A program made the position numbers and the translations under genes. This document shows positions 13,871 through 14,733 of a DNA stretch of 14,733 bases, piece by piece (within the stretch, counting starts at the first letter, position 1; each line of letters begins with the position of its first letter). Below the pieces are notes generated by a model. It was not told the DNA's origin. It searched no databases and saw nothing but the letters and a program-made list of their open reading frames with translations. This DNA comes from Candidatus Omnitrophota bacterium (GTDB lineage: Bacteria; Omnitrophota; Koll11; Gygaellales; Profunditerraquicolaceae): positions 1-14,733 of the forward strand of contig JAQULD010000030.1 of NCBI GenBank assembly GCA_028719045.1. The letters are read 5' to 3'.

Positions 13871-14733
13871 ATGAATAAAAAATTCTATATTACCACTCCG
13901 CTTTATTACGTAAACGCTTCCCCGCACATCGGACATTCATACACCAACATCGCAGCTGATACTCTTGCGCGCTACAACCGGCGCGTTTTAGGGGAAGCAA
14001 ATGTCTGGTTCCTTACCGGCACCGACGAGCATGGGCAGAAGATACAGCGGGCGGCAGAGCAGGAGAAACTCACCCCTAAAGAGTTCGCGGACAGGATAGT
14101 CGTGAAATTCACCGGGCTCTGGGAAAAACTGAACATTTCCTATAACGATTTTATCCGCACGACCGAAGACAGGCACATAAAAACCGTTAGCCGGGTCCTG
14201 GACCTGCTTTATAAAAAGGGCGATATCTACCAGGATAAATATGAGGGGCTTTATTGCACTCCGGACGAGAATTTCTGGCTGGAATCGCAGGCCCCGGACA
14301 AGCTCTGCCCGGACTGCAAGCGCCCGCTCGAAAAAATATCGGAAACCAATTATTTCTTTAATCTGGAAAAGCACCAGGGCTGGCTCATCGAATATATAAA
14401 AAGCCACCCGGATTTCGTCAGGCCGGAAAGCCGCATGAATGAGGTTTTAAGTTTCCTTACTTTAAATAAACTTTCGCCTTTATGCATTTCCCGGCCCAAA
14501 GAGCGGCTTAGCTGGGGAATACCGCTTCCTTTCAGCGCCCAACACGTGACTTATGTCTGGTTTGACGCGCTTATCAATTATATAAGCGCCGTTGGATCGT
14601 TCGACGATAAAGGAGTGTATCATTCCGACTGGTGGCCCGCAGACGTGCAGTTGATCGGCAAGGATATTTTACGCCATCACGCCGTTTACTGGCCGATCAT
14701 GCTGCATGCCTTGGGGATAGAGCCGCCGAAAAC
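13871..14733 (+). CDS. metG: Methionine--tRNA ligase (3' partial)
   Basis: This class I synthetase charges initiator and elongator tRNA-Met. The frame is open from ATG 13871 to the window end (287 codons plus 2 bases). The 5' start lies 2 bases after the ricT stop. Motifs: FYITTPLYYVN (5-15), the HIGH signature at 19-22, GTDEHGQKI (50-58), a zinc insertion with Cys 129, 146 and 149, and LSWGIPLP (213-220). VTYVWFDALINYISA (226-240) and WPADVQLIGKDILR (255-268), the conserved end of the catalytic domain, are also present. In the first zinc half-site (YCTPDE) an Asp, 132, takes the place of the second Cys of C-x-x-C, so the site reads C/D plus CPDC. KMSKS and the anticodon-binding domain lie beyond the window. 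Identity is secure. Confidence 0.97.
   Translation, partial: MNKKFYITTPLYYVNASPHIGHSYTNIAADTLARYNRRVLGEANVWFLTGTDEHGQKIQRAAEQEKLTPKEFADRIVVKFTGLWEKLNISYNDFIRTTEDRHIKTVSRVLDLLYKKGDIYQDKYEGLYCTPDENFWLESQAPDKLCPDCKRPLEKISETNYFFNLEKHQGWLIEYIKSHPDFVRPESRMNEVLSFLTLNKLSPLCISRPKERLSWGIPLPFSAQHVTYVWFDALINYISAVGSFDDKGVYHSDWWPADVQLIGKDILRHHAVYWPIMLHALGIEPPK

Noticed and set aside
14256..14318. Asp replacing a zinc-site Cys in MetG as a notable defect
   Set aside because: The first half-site varies naturally among MetG types, and Asp can still support the fold; the rest of the enzyme is intact.
13988..14407. Minus-strand frame of 139 codons opposite metG
   Set aside because: The plus strand here encodes intact, recognisable MetG motifs, so the opposite frame is a shadow.

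Overview
The window is one uninterrupted run of 14 protein-coding genes, all on the + strand, and it is cut by both window edges. The first gene (mcsB) lacks its 5' end and the last (metG) lacks its 3' end. No gap between genes exceeds about 70 bases, and several stop and start codons overlap or lie two bases apart. I see no tRNA, rRNA, CRISPR array, insertion sequence or phage gene, and no convincing intrinsic terminator.

Organism. The genes mix a set best known from Firmicutes (McsB with ClpC, a YacL-type PIN/TRAM protein, an EpsC-type serine acetyltransferase, RicT/YaaT) with an MlaE-MlaF-MlaD lipid transporter, which implies an outer membrane. Base composition is roughly balanced by eye, with many AGG and ATA codons. 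This fits an uncultured diderm lineage; Candidatus Omnitrophota (OP3) is my best guess, from gene content and style only.

Layout. (1) 1-3498: McsB arginine kinase and ClpC unfoldase, which in Bacillus mark proteins with phospho-arginine and feed them to ClpP. Key recognition residues are present on both sides. A structured 35-base hairpin lies between the two genes. (2) 3505-5753: mlaE, mlaF and mlaD, the inner-membrane core of an Mla/MCE phospholipid transporter, without mlaB or mlaC. (3) 5750-8142: radA (overlapping mlaD by ATGA) and a membrane-anchored PIN/TRAM protein. (4) 8142-9329: ispD and ispF of the MEP isoprenoid pathway. (5) 9326-11420: a serine acetyltransferase with an added N-terminal hydrophobic segment, and cysteinyl-tRNA synthetase, so cysteine synthesis sits beside cysteine charging. 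(6) 11423-14733: tmk, holB, ricT and metG, covering dTTP supply, clamp loading, an RNA-decay or signalling adaptor, and methionyl-tRNA synthetase.

Synteny. From memory of Bacillus subtilis, blocks 1 and 3-5 follow ctsR-mcsA-mcsB-clpC-radA-disA-yacL-ispD-ispF-gltX-cysE-cysS, but with disA and gltX missing and the mla genes inserted. Block 6 follows the separate tmk-...-holB-ricT-...-metS block. The window therefore looks like two old conserved housekeeping neighbourhoods joined head to tail with an envelope module inserted. I did not find a clearly new biological system. The most interesting points are the phospho-arginine machinery in a probable diderm, the mla insertion, and the membrane-anchored serine acetyltransferase.
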